The notes below the pieces were generated by a model that saw nothing but the letters and a program-made list of their open reading frames with translations, had not been told where the DNA came from and searched no databases. From contig USMP01000067.1 in assembly GCA_900555795.1 (NCBI GenBank), positions 1-7,189 of the forward strand: 7,189 nt of DNA, read 5' to 3'. The DNA is from an uncultured Eubacteriales bacterium (GTDB lineage Bacteria; Bacillota; Clostridia; Oscillospirales; Oscillospiraceae). A program made the position numbers and the translations under genes. Shown here piece after piece: positions 1-7,189 of the stretch; the first letter of the stretch is position 1; each line of letters starts with the position of its first letter.

Positions 1-1478
<1,478 letters not shown>

Positions 1479-1495
1479 TTACGCCGACCCGCCGC

Positions 1496-2674
1496 TCAGC
1501 GCAGGTCTTCCCGCATGGCGTCGGCGGACCTGCGCATACGCTCCAGAGCATCTGTCAGGGTGGCCCGGGAGCAGGCGAAATTGAGCCGCTCGTAGTTCAC
1601 GCCCTCCGCGCCGAACATGCTGCCGCCGTCCAGCCACAGCTTGCCCACCCGCTCCTGATACCCGTGGTATGCCCCCGGCTCTCCACCCAGGCCGGACACA
1701 TCAATCCAGGCCAGGTAGGTCGCCTCCATATCCATGGGCTTGAACTCAGGAATATAGGCAGCCAGATACTCCTTCATAAAGCGGAAATTTTCCGTTAAGT
1801 AGGCCGTGCACGCCTGCAGCCACGGCTCGCCTTGGGTATAGGCGGCGATCATGGCCACCATGCCCAGGGCGTTGGGGCGCTTGATGCCCAGGGTGAGAAG
1901 CTTCTGGTCATAGGCGGCCCGGATCTTCTCATTGGGGATCACCACGCAGGATGTCTGCAGACCGGCCAGGTTGAAACTCTTGCTGGGAGCCACGCAGACA
2001 ATGGCGTTCTCCATCAACTCCTCCCCCGCCGCCACGGCGTAGGGGCAGTAGCGGTTTCCGTCCAGCGCTAGGTCGCAGTGGATCTCGTCGGACACCACCA
2101 GCACGCCGTGGCGCTGGCAGATCTCCGCCAAGCGCCGCAGTTCCTCCGCCGTCCAGCAGCGGCCGCCGGGGTTGTGGGGATTGCACAGCAGGAACAGCGT
2201 CACATCCTCCCGGGCGGCCATCTCCTCAAAGCGCTGGTAGTCCACCACGTAGCGGTTGTTCTCCACCACCAGGGGGCAGCGCAGGCACTCCCGCCCGTTG
2301 TCCTCGGCGGCCTTGTAGAACTGGTAGTAGGCGGGAGCCAGGGAGAGGACCTTGTCTGTTAGCTTGGTGAAGGCCTGGACAATAAAGTGCAGGCCCGCCA
2401 CAATGCCCGGCGCATGGCAGATCCACTCCGGCTTCATCTGCCACTGATAGCGGCGGGAGAACCAGCCCATGACCGCGCTGAAATAGTCGTCGCTCTTGAT
2501 GGAGTAGCCCAAAATGGGGTGCTCCAGCCGCTTTTTCAGGGCATCCATAATCTCCGGAGCCACCGGAAGATCCATATCCGCCACCCACATGGGCAGCATA
2601 TCGCTTTTGCCGGAGTCCCACTTCAGGCTGTCTGTGCCGCGGCGGTCAATAACGGTATCAAAATCGTACCTCAT
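1496..2674 (-). CDS. PLP-dependent MalY/PatB-type C-S lyase (cystathionine beta-lyase-like aminotransferase)
   Basis: A 392-residue fold-type I PLP enzyme of the aminotransferase class I/II superfamily. Family members cleave the C-S bond of cystathionine or other cysteine S-conjugates to pyruvate, ammonia and a thiol in the cytoplasm. Visible motifs are the N-terminal KWD (18-20) and PMWVADMDLP, CNPHNPGGR (164-172) for cofactor and substrate binding, SDEIHCDL (195-202) with the pyridine-nitrogen Asp196, APSKSFNLAGLQ (229-240) with probable Schiff-base Lys232, and NFACSR near 365-370 with a probable carboxylate-binding Arg. SDEIH and SKxFNxAGLQ favour MalY/PatB over ordinary aspartate aminotransferases. 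Length is normal and nothing looks broken. The start MRYDFDTVID at 2674 is chosen over an in-frame ATG at 2725: it overlaps the upstream stop as ATGA and has GGAG at 2683-2686, 8 bases away. The precise substrate is unknown, and a true aminotransferase role is possible. Confidence 0.9.
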   Translation of the reverse strand: MRYDFDTVIDRRGTDSLKWDSGKSDMLPMWVADMDLPVAPEIMDALKKRLEHPILGYSIKSDDYFSAVMGWFSRRYQWQMKPEWICHAPGIVAGLHFIVQAFTKLTDKVLSLAPAYYQFYKAAEDNGRECLRCPLVVENNRYVVDYQRFEEMAAREDVTLFLLCNPHNPGGRCWTAEELRRLAEICQRHGVLVVSDEIHCDLALDGNRYCPYAVAAGEELMENAIVCVAPSKSFNLAGLQTSCVVIPNEKIRAAYDQKLLTLGIKRPNALGMVAMIAAYTQGEPWLQACTAYLTENFRFMKEYLAAYIPEFKPMDMEATYLAWIDVSGLGGEPGAYHGYQERVGKLWLDGGSMFGAEGVNYERLNFACSRATLTDALERMRRSADAMREDLR

Positions 2675-3480
2675 CCCAGCTTCTCCAATTCCACTTCGCA
2701 GCCGCGATAGCCGAAGGCGGCCCACTCCCGCTCCCGATACCGCTCCAGGGCGGCCTTGGCCACCGCCAGAGCCTCCTCCTGCTTTCCGTTCACCAGGTAG
2801 TAGTTCACCACGCCGTAGTCCGTCGTCACCTTGTGGTCGGCCAGGGCCTCCTCAGGGGTAATATCTCCCTTATAGACCTGGAGGGCGCGGAAGTAGTCCA
2901 TGGCGCCGCTGGGCTGCTTGCTGGTGTCGTAGCCGGAGAGCACCTGCGCGGCCTCGTCCATCTTGCCCTGACGGGCCAGGGAACGCCACAGCCAGTCGGT
3001 GGTGCAGGTGATATCCGCGCTGCCTGTCACCATGTCCAGGCCCTGGCGCATGGTCCACTCAGTGCGGGCATACTGGCCGATCATAAAGAAGGACACGCCC
3101 TGGTGGTACCAACTCTCAAAGTTGGAGGGGTCCAGCCGCAGCGCCACTTCAAAATCACCCACCGCCTCGTAGTACCGGCCGGTATTCAGGTAGGAATGTC
3201 CCCGGTGGCGGTAGAGCAGCGGGTAGAAGGGGTTATGCTCCATGCCGATGCTGTAGGCCTCAATGGCCTCCCGGAACATGTTCTGCCGGCGGTAGGCCCG
3301 GCCCAGGGCAATCCATTTTTCCACGTTCTCAGGGTCGGCCTTGGCCGCCGCCATGGCCTCCTTCACGATATCAGAGGTCTCCACAGCGGTGCGCCGGGGG
3401 AACACCTCGTGCTCCTTGTCGGAACAGTTGGGCAGCCAGGGCTCCGTCATCATCTGGGCTTCCGTCTTTTTAATATCCAT
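2671..3480 (-). CDS. TPR protein, second of a tandem paralogous pair
   Basis: A 269-residue soluble protein with no signal peptide or membrane segment, so probably cytoplasmic. At least three tetratricopeptide repeats can be read near residues 54-87, 88-121 and 122-155 (for example WIALGRAYRRQNMFREAIEA, then RHRGHSYLNTG and SWYHQGVSFFMIGQ), followed by degenerate helices (DEAAQVL, PEEALADHK, KQEEALAVAKAALERY). TPRs form helical scaffolds for protein contacts; no catalytic motif is visible. It is a paralogue of the gene just upstream, sharing the N-terminal pattern EPxLxN...V(F/Y)PRxT and about half of the residues across the repeats. The start at 3480 (MDIKKTEAQM) is preferred over an in-frame ATG at 3507, because GGAGGGG (3488-3494) lies 7 bases upstream and the start overlaps the previous stop as TAATG. 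Its own stop overlaps the PLP-enzyme start. The partner is unknown. Confidence 0.87.
   Translation of the reverse strand: MDIKKTEAQMMTEPWLPNCSDKEHEVFPRRTAVETSDIVKEAMAAAKADPENVEKWIALGRAYRRQNMFREAIEAYSIGMEHNPFYPLLYRHRGHSYLNTGRYYEAVGDFEVALRLDPSNFESWYHQGVSFFMIGQYARTEWTMRQGLDMVTGSADITCTTDWLWRSLARQGKMDEAAQVLSGYDTSKQPSGAMDYFRALQVYKGDITPEEALADHKVTTDYGVVNYYLVNGKQEEALAVAKAALERYREREWAAFGYRGCEVELEKLG
2683..2686 (-). promoter_or_regulatory. Ribosome binding site of the PLP enzyme, inside the second TPR gene
   Basis: GGAG eight bases before the ATG at 2674, within the final codons of the upstream TPR gene. Together with the ATGA overlap it supports the 392-residue form and translational coupling. It is shorter than the other sites in the window. 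Confidence 0.68.
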
Positions 3481-4316
3481 TAGTTCACCCCTCCATTTTC
3501 CCGCCATCTGGCCATGTCAAACTCAATCGCCGTGTCCGCCAGGGCCCAGCCGTGGGTATCATAGCCTCTCTTCAGGATCTCATAGCCCCGCTGCACCTGC
3601 CCGTCGCAGATCAGCTTCCAGGCCAGGCCGTAGGTGTTGGACGGATAGCTGGACATGTGGTTCTCCGGGTCCTTGGCCAAAAACGCCTCGGCGTCGGCCA
3701 GGGCATCCTCAATATTCACAGACCCGTTGTAGACCATGGCCAGCTTGTAGTAGTTGCTCTTCTTGTTTCCGTCGGCGTCGGGGGGGACCAAATTGGCGAT
3801 GCGCTGGGCCTTCTCCTTCTTCCCCTGCTTGATGAGGGTCAGATAGTACCAGTTCACCAGGGGGATCAGCAGCTTGTAGGTGGGGCTCAGCTTTAAGGTC
3901 TCATGGTAGCACTTCTCCGCCTTGTCCAGTTCGTTGAGCATATAGTAGGCAAGGCCCAGGTGGTACCAGCTGTCCCAGTTTGTGGGGTGCAGGCGGGTGG
4001 CCATGGTGAAGGCCGCCGCGGCCTCACGGGGCTGCCCCAGATTCAGGTAGGTGTGTCCCTTGTGGCGGAAGAAAAACCAGTTAAAGGGGTCATAGGTCAT
4101 GCCCAGGGAGTAGGCGTTGACCGCACTGCGGTGCATCTTCTGCCGCCGGTACAGCCGGCCCAGCTTCACCCAGTTGTCCGGGTCCGTGGGATCGCCATAG
4201 GCCGTGGCCCGGGCCTCCGCCACCAGGGGATCCAGGGGCTGCTCCGTCATCCTGGGATACACCTGGGTATCCATCTCCGCCACATTCTGCAGCAGGGGTT
4301 CACTCAAAACTTTCAT
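3480..4316 (-). CDS. TPR protein, first of a tandem paralogous pair
   Basis: A 278-residue soluble protein with three clear tetratricopeptide repeats near residues 47-80 (WVKLGRLYRRQKMHRSAVNA), 81-114 (RHKGHTYLNLGQPREAAAAF) and 115-148 (SWYHLGLAYYMLNELDKAEK). A less regular helical half follows, with KQGKKEKAQRIANLV and NIEDALADAEAFLAKDP. No signal peptide, membrane helix or enzymatic motif is visible, so it is probably a cytoplasmic scaffold; its function is not recognised. It sits 109 bases after the binding-lipoprotein gene, beyond a strong hairpin, and is followed at once by its paralogue through a TAATG overlap. The ATG at 4316 (MKVLSEPLLQ) is chosen because GAGGAG (4324-4329) lies 7 bases upstream; an in-frame TTG at 4331 would place this ribosome binding site inside the gene. 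TPR genes between the binding-protein and permease genes of a peptide importer are not the usual arrangement. Confidence 0.87.
   Translation of the reverse strand: MKVLSEPLLQNVAEMDTQVYPRMTEQPLDPLVAEARATAYGDPTDPDNWVKLGRLYRRQKMHRSAVNAYSLGMTYDPFNWFFFRHKGHTYLNLGQPREAAAAFTMATRLHPTNWDSWYHLGLAYYMLNELDKAEKCYHETLKLSPTYKLLIPLVNWYYLTLIKQGKKEKAQRIANLVPPDADGNKKSNYYKLAMVYNGSVNIEDALADAEAFLAKDPENHMSSYPSNTYGLAWKLICDGQVQRGYEILKRGYDTHGWALADTAIEFDMARWRENGGVN
3488..3494 (-). promoter_or_regulatory. Ribosome binding site of the second TPR gene, inside the first
   Basis: GGAGGGG seven bases before the ATG at 3480, within the last codons of the first TPR gene. It decides for MDIKKTEAQM over the ATG at 3507 and fits coupled translation through the TAATG overlap. 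Confidence 0.78.
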
Positions 4317-4323
4317 AACGGCA

Positions 4324-4329
4324 CTCCTC
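4324..4329 (-). promoter_or_regulatory. Ribosome binding site deciding the start of the first TPR gene
   Basis: GAGGAG seven bases before the ATG at 4316. It supports MKVLSEPLLQ as the N-terminus and argues against the upstream TTG at 4331, which would put this site inside the coding region. Confidence 0.8.
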
Positions 4330-4346
4330 AATCTTACTTAAATGTG

Positions 4347-4383
4347 GTTGGGGTGCGGCAGCCGTCCGGTGCCGCACCCCAAC
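4347..4383 (-). terminator. Strong intergenic hairpin (attenuator or mRNA-stabilising stem) after the binding-protein gene
   Basis: A perfect 14-bp inverted repeat (GTTGGGGTGCGGCA at 4347-4360, its complement at 4370-4383) flanks a 9-base loop. It lies between the binding-protein stop and the first TPR gene, with its transcript-side end 17 bases before the GAGGAG site. The minus transcript continues as CACATTTAAG, with no real U-tract, so a complete intrinsic terminator is unlikely. Such stems after the binding-protein gene of ABC operons often protect the upstream message or lower downstream expression. That role is inferred here. Confidence 0.7.
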
Positions 4384-4425
4384 GGCCAACGAGGTCAACT
4401 GTCGGGTTTTGACAGCGCTATTTGT

Positions 4426-6015
4426 TTAAAAAGAGTACTCGGCGAAGTTCTGGAAGCCCCTCTTGCTCACATAGAAGCCCTGCAGATTGGCATTGATGCC
4501 GAAAATTTCATTTTCGTAGCACAGGGGAATAATGCAGCACTCCTCGGCAGCCAGCTGCTGCACCTTCGTATAGATGGCTTCGCGCTCCGTGGGGTCGGTG
4601 CAGGCCAGGCCCTCGTCCAGCAGCTTGTCAATCTCATCAGAGGCAAGGCCGGAATAGTTGGGTTTGGGGAAGTTGGTGCTCTTGAACACCTTGGAGGCTG
4701 CGCCGGGGTCGCCGCTGGTATTGGAGTTGGTGGCCAGGCCGAGCTGGATCTCACCGGTGCCCAGGGCCGCGCTGAAGGCGGCGGACTCCAGGGACTCAAT
4801 ATTCACCGTGATGCCGATCTCACCCAGCTGGGCCTGAATGATCTCCGCCATGGAGTTCTGGACCGTCTGGGCCCACATGGTCAGGGTCAGGGTCAGTTCA
4901 CCCGCCTCATAGCCGGCGGCGGCTAGGCACTCCTTGGCCTTGTCCAGATCGCGGCCATAGGTCTCCAGGTCGGCGGTGTGGCCCATGAGGTTGGGCGCCA
5001 GGAAGCTGGTGGCCGGGGAGGCGTGCTCTCCGAACACCGCCAGGGTCAGGGCCTCCGTATCCAGAGCGTAGGCGATGGCCTTGCGCAGGTTGATGTCGCT
5101 GGTGGGCTCCACCTGGGTGTTGATAAAGAACCAGCGGACGGTGTTGCTGGTCTCCTCCATCACCTTCACCTTATCGTTGCCGGTGAGGATATCCACACCG
5201 GTGGCGGGTACGGAGTAGATGATGTCGGCCTCGCCGGCCTCCAGCATCACCACGCGGCTGTTGGCGTCGTCCACAAACTTATAGGTCACGTTGGGGATCT
5301 TGGCCTTTTCGCCCCAGTACTCGTCAAAGGCCTTCATGGTAATCTGCACGCCGGCCTGCCACTCCACGAACATGTAGGGGCCGGTGCCGATGCAGGAACG
5401 GCCAACATTCTCGCCGGCCTCCTCCACGGCCTTCTGGTTAAGGATCAGGCCGTTGTTGCGGGACAGGACGTTCTCAAAGGTGGCCACGGGGGTCAGGGTC
5501 TTGAACTCCACGGTATACGCATCAATCTCCTTGATCCCCTCCGGATCCAGTTCCGTCAGGTTGGGAGCGGCCTTGGCACTGGCCATGGCGCGGGTGAAGG
5601 TAAAGACCACGTCGCTGGCCTTCAGTTCCTCACCGTTGTGGAACTTGACGCCCTGGCGGATGTGGACCTGGTAGGTCAGATCATCGGTCTGCTCGATGCT
5701 CTCGGCCAGGACCATCTCATAGTCGCCCGCCTCGTTCATTCTGACCAGGGGCTCCAGCATCTGCTGCAGGCAGTCCATGGTGGGCTTGGCGGTGGTGGCG
5801 GCGGGGTCACAGGACTGGACCTCACTGTTGTTGACCACAACCAGGGTGTCCTTCACGGGGGCGGTATCGCCGCCGGTGGTGCCTCCACCGGTGCTGCCCT
5901 GGGTCTGGTTTCCGGAAGTGCTCCCCTGGTTTCCGCTCTGCCCGCAGCCAGCGAACAAACCGGCCATCAGGCATACTGCCAGCAAGAGACAGATCGCTTT
6001 CTTGGCTCGTTTCAT
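4426..6015 (-). CDS. Family 5 extracellular substrate-binding lipoprotein of a peptide-type ABC importer (DppA/OppA-like)
   Basis: A 529-residue SBP_bac_5 protein that would capture peptides or similar ligands outside the membrane and deliver them to the DppB-type permease. The N-terminus has positive residues (MKRAKKA), a hydrophobic stretch and a lipobox AGLFAGC with Cys24 as the likely lipidated residue. Residues 25-52 form a Gly/Ser/Thr/Gln linker. The family signature region lies at about 104-141 (LAESIEQTDDLTYQVHIRQG, then VKFHNGEELKASDVVFTF). Later family-typical pieces are GTGPYMFVEW, NVTYKFVDDANSR, LRKAIAYALD and, near the C-terminus, IIPLCYENEIFGI. Length is normal. The ATG at 6015 has AGGAGG at 6022-6027, 6 bases away, the strongest site in the window. 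The gene follows the S9 peptidase by 46 bases and precedes the TPR pair. Ligand cannot be read from sequence: the family also binds nickel, haem, opines and glutathione. Confidence 0.95.
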   Translation of the reverse strand: MKRAKKAICLLLAVCLMAGLFAGCGQSGNQGSTSGNQTQGSTGGGTTGGDTAPVKDTLVVVNNSEVQSCDPAATTAKPTMDCLQQMLEPLVRMNEAGDYEMVLAESIEQTDDLTYQVHIRQGVKFHNGEELKASDVVFTFTRAMASAKAAPNLTELDPEGIKEIDAYTVEFKTLTPVATFENVLSRNNGLILNQKAVEEAGENVGRSCIGTGPYMFVEWQAGVQITMKAFDEYWGEKAKIPNVTYKFVDDANSRVVMLEAGEADIIYSVPATGVDILTGNDKVKVMEETSNTVRWFFINTQVEPTSDINLRKAIAYALDTEALTLAVFGEHASPATSFLAPNLMGHTADLETYGRDLDKAKECLAAAGYEAGELTLTLTMWAQTVQNSMAEIIQAQLGEIGITVNIESLESAAFSAALGTGEIQLGLATNSNTSGDPGAASKVFKSTNFPKPNYSGLASDEIDKLLDEGLACTDPTEREAIYTKVQQLAAEECCIIPLCYENEIFGINANLQGFYVSKRGFQNFAEYSF

Positions 6016-6021
6016 GTGGTA

Positions 6022-6027
6022 CCTCCT
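6022..6027 (-). promoter_or_regulatory. Ribosome binding site of the binding-lipoprotein gene
   Basis: A perfect AGGAGG six bases before the ATG at 6015. It fixes the start of the lipoprotein signal peptide and suggests high translation, as expected for a binding protein made in excess over its permease. Confidence 0.85.
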
Positions 6028-6040
6028 AAAATTTTTATCA

Positions 6041-6060
6041 TAAGCAAACGGATTTGCTTA
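6041..6060 (-). terminator. Small hairpin between the S9 peptidase and binding-protein genes, possible weak terminator/attenuator
   Basis: A perfect 8-bp stem (TAAGCAAA/TTTGCTTA) closes a 4-base loop that reads UCCG, an UNCG-type tetraloop, in the minus-strand transcript. It begins just after the peptidase stop. TGATAAAAATTTT follows, then AGGAGG of the binding-protein gene. The stem is A/U-rich and the U-run short, so it may only partly stop transcription or affect ribosome access. Whether the peptidase and transporter share a transcript depends on this. Confidence 0.5.
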
Positions 6061-6061
6061 T

Positions 6062-7189
6062 TTATGTGGTTTTCAGGTACTTATCCATCCACTCCAGGAT
6101 CGCCCGCAGGCGGCGGACCCGGTTGCGGGGGTGGCCGGTGCGGGAGAGGCTGTGGGACTCGCCGTGGAACATACACAGGCGGGTGTCCACGCCGATGATC
6201 TGCAGCGCGGTATACATCTGCACCGCCTCTGACAGCGGGCAGCGGTAGTCCTCATAGGTCTGCACGAACATGGTGGGCGTGGTCACATTGCGGTAATACT
6301 TCAGGGGAGAGCCGTCCCAGCCCCGCTGGACATTGTCCCAGGGCGCCAGAAGGGAGCCCCAGCTGTTCTCGTCGGACACACCGAAAAAGCTGAGATTATT
6401 GACAATGGAGCAGCAGGACACCGCCGCCCGGAACCGGCCTGTGTGGCCGATGATCCAGTTGGTCATGAAGCCGCCGAAGCTGATGCCGGTCACGCCCAGG
6501 CGCTCCCCATCCAGATCAGGATACCGCTCCAGCACGTGGTCGGTGAAGGCCATGATATCCTCGTAGTCGATGGTCCCCCGCCGGTCCCCCAGCGCCGAGA
6601 ATTTCTCCCCCCGGGAGGCGGAGCCTCTGGGGTTGCAGAAAAACACGAAGTACCCGTAGGAGGAAAACAGCTGCATCTCATGGGCATAGTTGGAGGAGTA
6701 GGCCTGGCGGGGTCCGCCGTGGATATGGAGAACACCGGGGTACTTTTTCCCCCTCTCATAGTCCGCGGGATAGATCACGAAGCCGTCAATGCGCACGCCG
6801 TCCCGGTTGACAAAGCTGGTAAACTCCGGCATCACCGGGGTATAGACGGTGAAAATCTCCTCGTTGAAGGCGCTCAGCCTGCGGGCGCTTCCGCCCTCCA
6901 CCCGGTAGAGTTCCTGGGGCCGGGTTCCGGTAAAGCCCACGGCGAACACCTTGTCTCCGGCGACGCCCAGCAGTTCGGGGCTGAAGTCGTCCCCGGTGAT
7001 GCGCCGGACGCCCTCCCCCTCCCGCCAGGTGTTGATCGCGGTGTTGTTGTCGTAGGAGATGATGTAGTAGAGGGTGTCTCCGGAGGCGAACATGGTATAG
7101 CCGCCGCTGCTGCGCACATCGCTGCAGGTCTTGAAGCCGTTGTCCTCGGCAGTATGCTGGTGGACGGAGCGGACTGTCCCGGCGGCGGG
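6062..7189 (-). CDS. S9 family peptidase (prolyl oligopeptidase/acylaminoacyl-peptidase type, YuxL-like), C-terminal part
   Basis: A serine peptidase that trims short peptides, probably cytoplasmic as no signal is visible in this part. The frame is open from the right edge, giving 375 residues. The first ~125 look like the end of a beta-propeller (GDTLYYIISYDNNTAINTW, GDKVFAVGFTGTRPQELY). The alpha/beta-hydrolase domain follows, with HGGP (157-160) near the oxyanion site, nucleophile Ser237 in GISFGGF, probable Asp314 in YEDYRCPLSEAVQ, and probable His346 in GESHSLSRTGHP. The SHxLSRTGHPxxRxxRL ending is typical of YuxL-type S9C enzymes. Full proteins of this kind are about 650 residues, so roughly 280 N-terminal residues lie beyond the window. 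An internal GTG at 7117 is not taken as a start because coding similarity runs through it to the edge. It lies 46 bases before the binding-protein gene, suggesting import and hydrolysis of peptides are linked. Confidence 0.92.
   Translation of the reverse strand, partial: PAAGTVRSVHQHTAEDNGFKTCSDVRSSGGYTMFASGDTLYYIISYDNNTAINTWREGEGVRRITGDDFSPELLGVAGDKVFAVGFTGTRPQELYRVEGGSARRLSAFNEEIFTVYTPVMPEFTSFVNRDGVRIDGFVIYPADYERGKKYPGVLHIHGGPRQAYSSNYAHEMQLFSSYGYFVFFCNPRGSASRGEKFSALGDRRGTIDYEDIMAFTDHVLERYPDLDGERLGVTGISFGGFMTNWIIGHTGRFRAAVSCCSIVNNLSFFGVSDENSWGSLLAPWDNVQRGWDGSPLKYYRNVTTPTMFVQTYEDYRCPLSEAVQMYTALQIIGVDTRLCMFHGESHSLSRTGHPRNRVRRLRAILEWMDKYLKTT

Noticed and set aside
2675..2725. Upstream ATG at 2725 as start of the PLP enzyme
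   Set aside because: It adds 17 residues (MGRLRLSRLRSGIGEAG) that do not resemble the family's N-terminus and overlaps the TPR gene by 55 bases. The ATG at 2674 has a ribosome binding site and a 4-base overlap.
2833..3483. Plus-strand open frame of 216 codons opposite the second TPR gene
   Set aside because: Composition is typical of an antisense shadow (Gly, His, Val, Leu), with no recognisable domain. The minus strand encodes a coherent repeat protein with a good start.
3481..3507. Upstream ATG at 3507 as start of the second TPR protein
   Set aside because: No ribosome binding site stands before it, while GGAGGGG stands at the right distance before the ATG at 3480.
4394..4415. Short inverted repeats (CTGTC...GACAG or GTCAA...TTGAC) after the binding-protein stop
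   Set aside because: Only 5-bp stems that compete with each other, with no T-run; much weaker than the neighbouring 14-bp hairpin.
6016..6061. A sigma-70 promoter in the gap before the binding-protein gene
   Set aside because: A/T-rich words exist (TAAAAATTTT), but no convincing -35/-10 pair at proper spacing could be read, so none is annotated.
4978..6198. Long plus-strand open frame of 406 codons, antisense to the binding-lipoprotein gene
   Set aside because: Its product is low-complexity Gly/His/Val/Leu-rich with no family motif, and it lies over a clear SBP_bac_5 gene. In GC-rich DNA a long antisense frame is a usual by-product of codon bias.

Overview
The window is a stretch of gut-type bacterial DNA in which every supportable gene lies on the minus strand, so it reads from right (7189) to left (1). 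About 6.2 kb (roughly 1017-7189) looks like one GC-rich genome, most likely a Firmicutes/Clostridia member of the Oscillospiraceae kind. The signs are GC-rich codons, strong AGGAGG-type ribosome binding sites, and a lipoprotein with a Gly/Ser/Thr-rich linker after its lipobox. The first ~1 kb has a different style: it is less GC-rich, uses many A/T-ending codons, and encodes a pyruvate:ferredoxin/flavodoxin oxidoreductase (NifJ) of Bacteroidales type. This taxonomic reading is by eye.

Layout in transcription order: (1) 7189-6062, the C-terminal 375 residues of an S9 prolyl-oligopeptidase-family peptidase resembling YuxL; (2) 6015-4426, a family 5 peptide-type substrate-binding lipoprotein (DppA/OppA-like); (3) 4316-3480 and (4) 3480-2671, two tandem paralogous cytoplasmic TPR proteins; (5) 2674-1496, a PLP-dependent MalY/PatB-type C-S lyase/aminotransferase; (6) 1457 to about 1000, the N-terminal ~147-154 residues of a DppB-like ABC permease. 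At about 996-1016 this permease frame passes without a stop into NifJ, which continues off the left edge. Genes 2-6 have small gaps or overlaps (TAATG at 3480, ATGA at 2674) and look like one operon. The peptidase may belong to it, 46 bp upstream. Hairpins follow the peptidase and the binding-protein gene.

A working model (inference) is that the binding protein and permease import peptides or peptide-like conjugates, the S9 peptidase trims them, and the PLP enzyme cleaves a C-S bond in a released cysteine-type product to give pyruvate, ammonia and a thiol. The TPR pair would be scaffolds of unknown role. The rest of the transporter (DppC and ATPases) is missing because the sequence switches to nifJ.

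The most striking signal is the dppB-nifJ seam. It falls in a stretch where both families can encode the same residues (QGLLLMI), and codon style changes there. The simplest explanation is a chimeric metagenomic assembly, not a new fusion enzyme. No stretch over 300 bases lacks a gene, and no tRNA, rRNA, CRISPR array or insertion sequence was seen.
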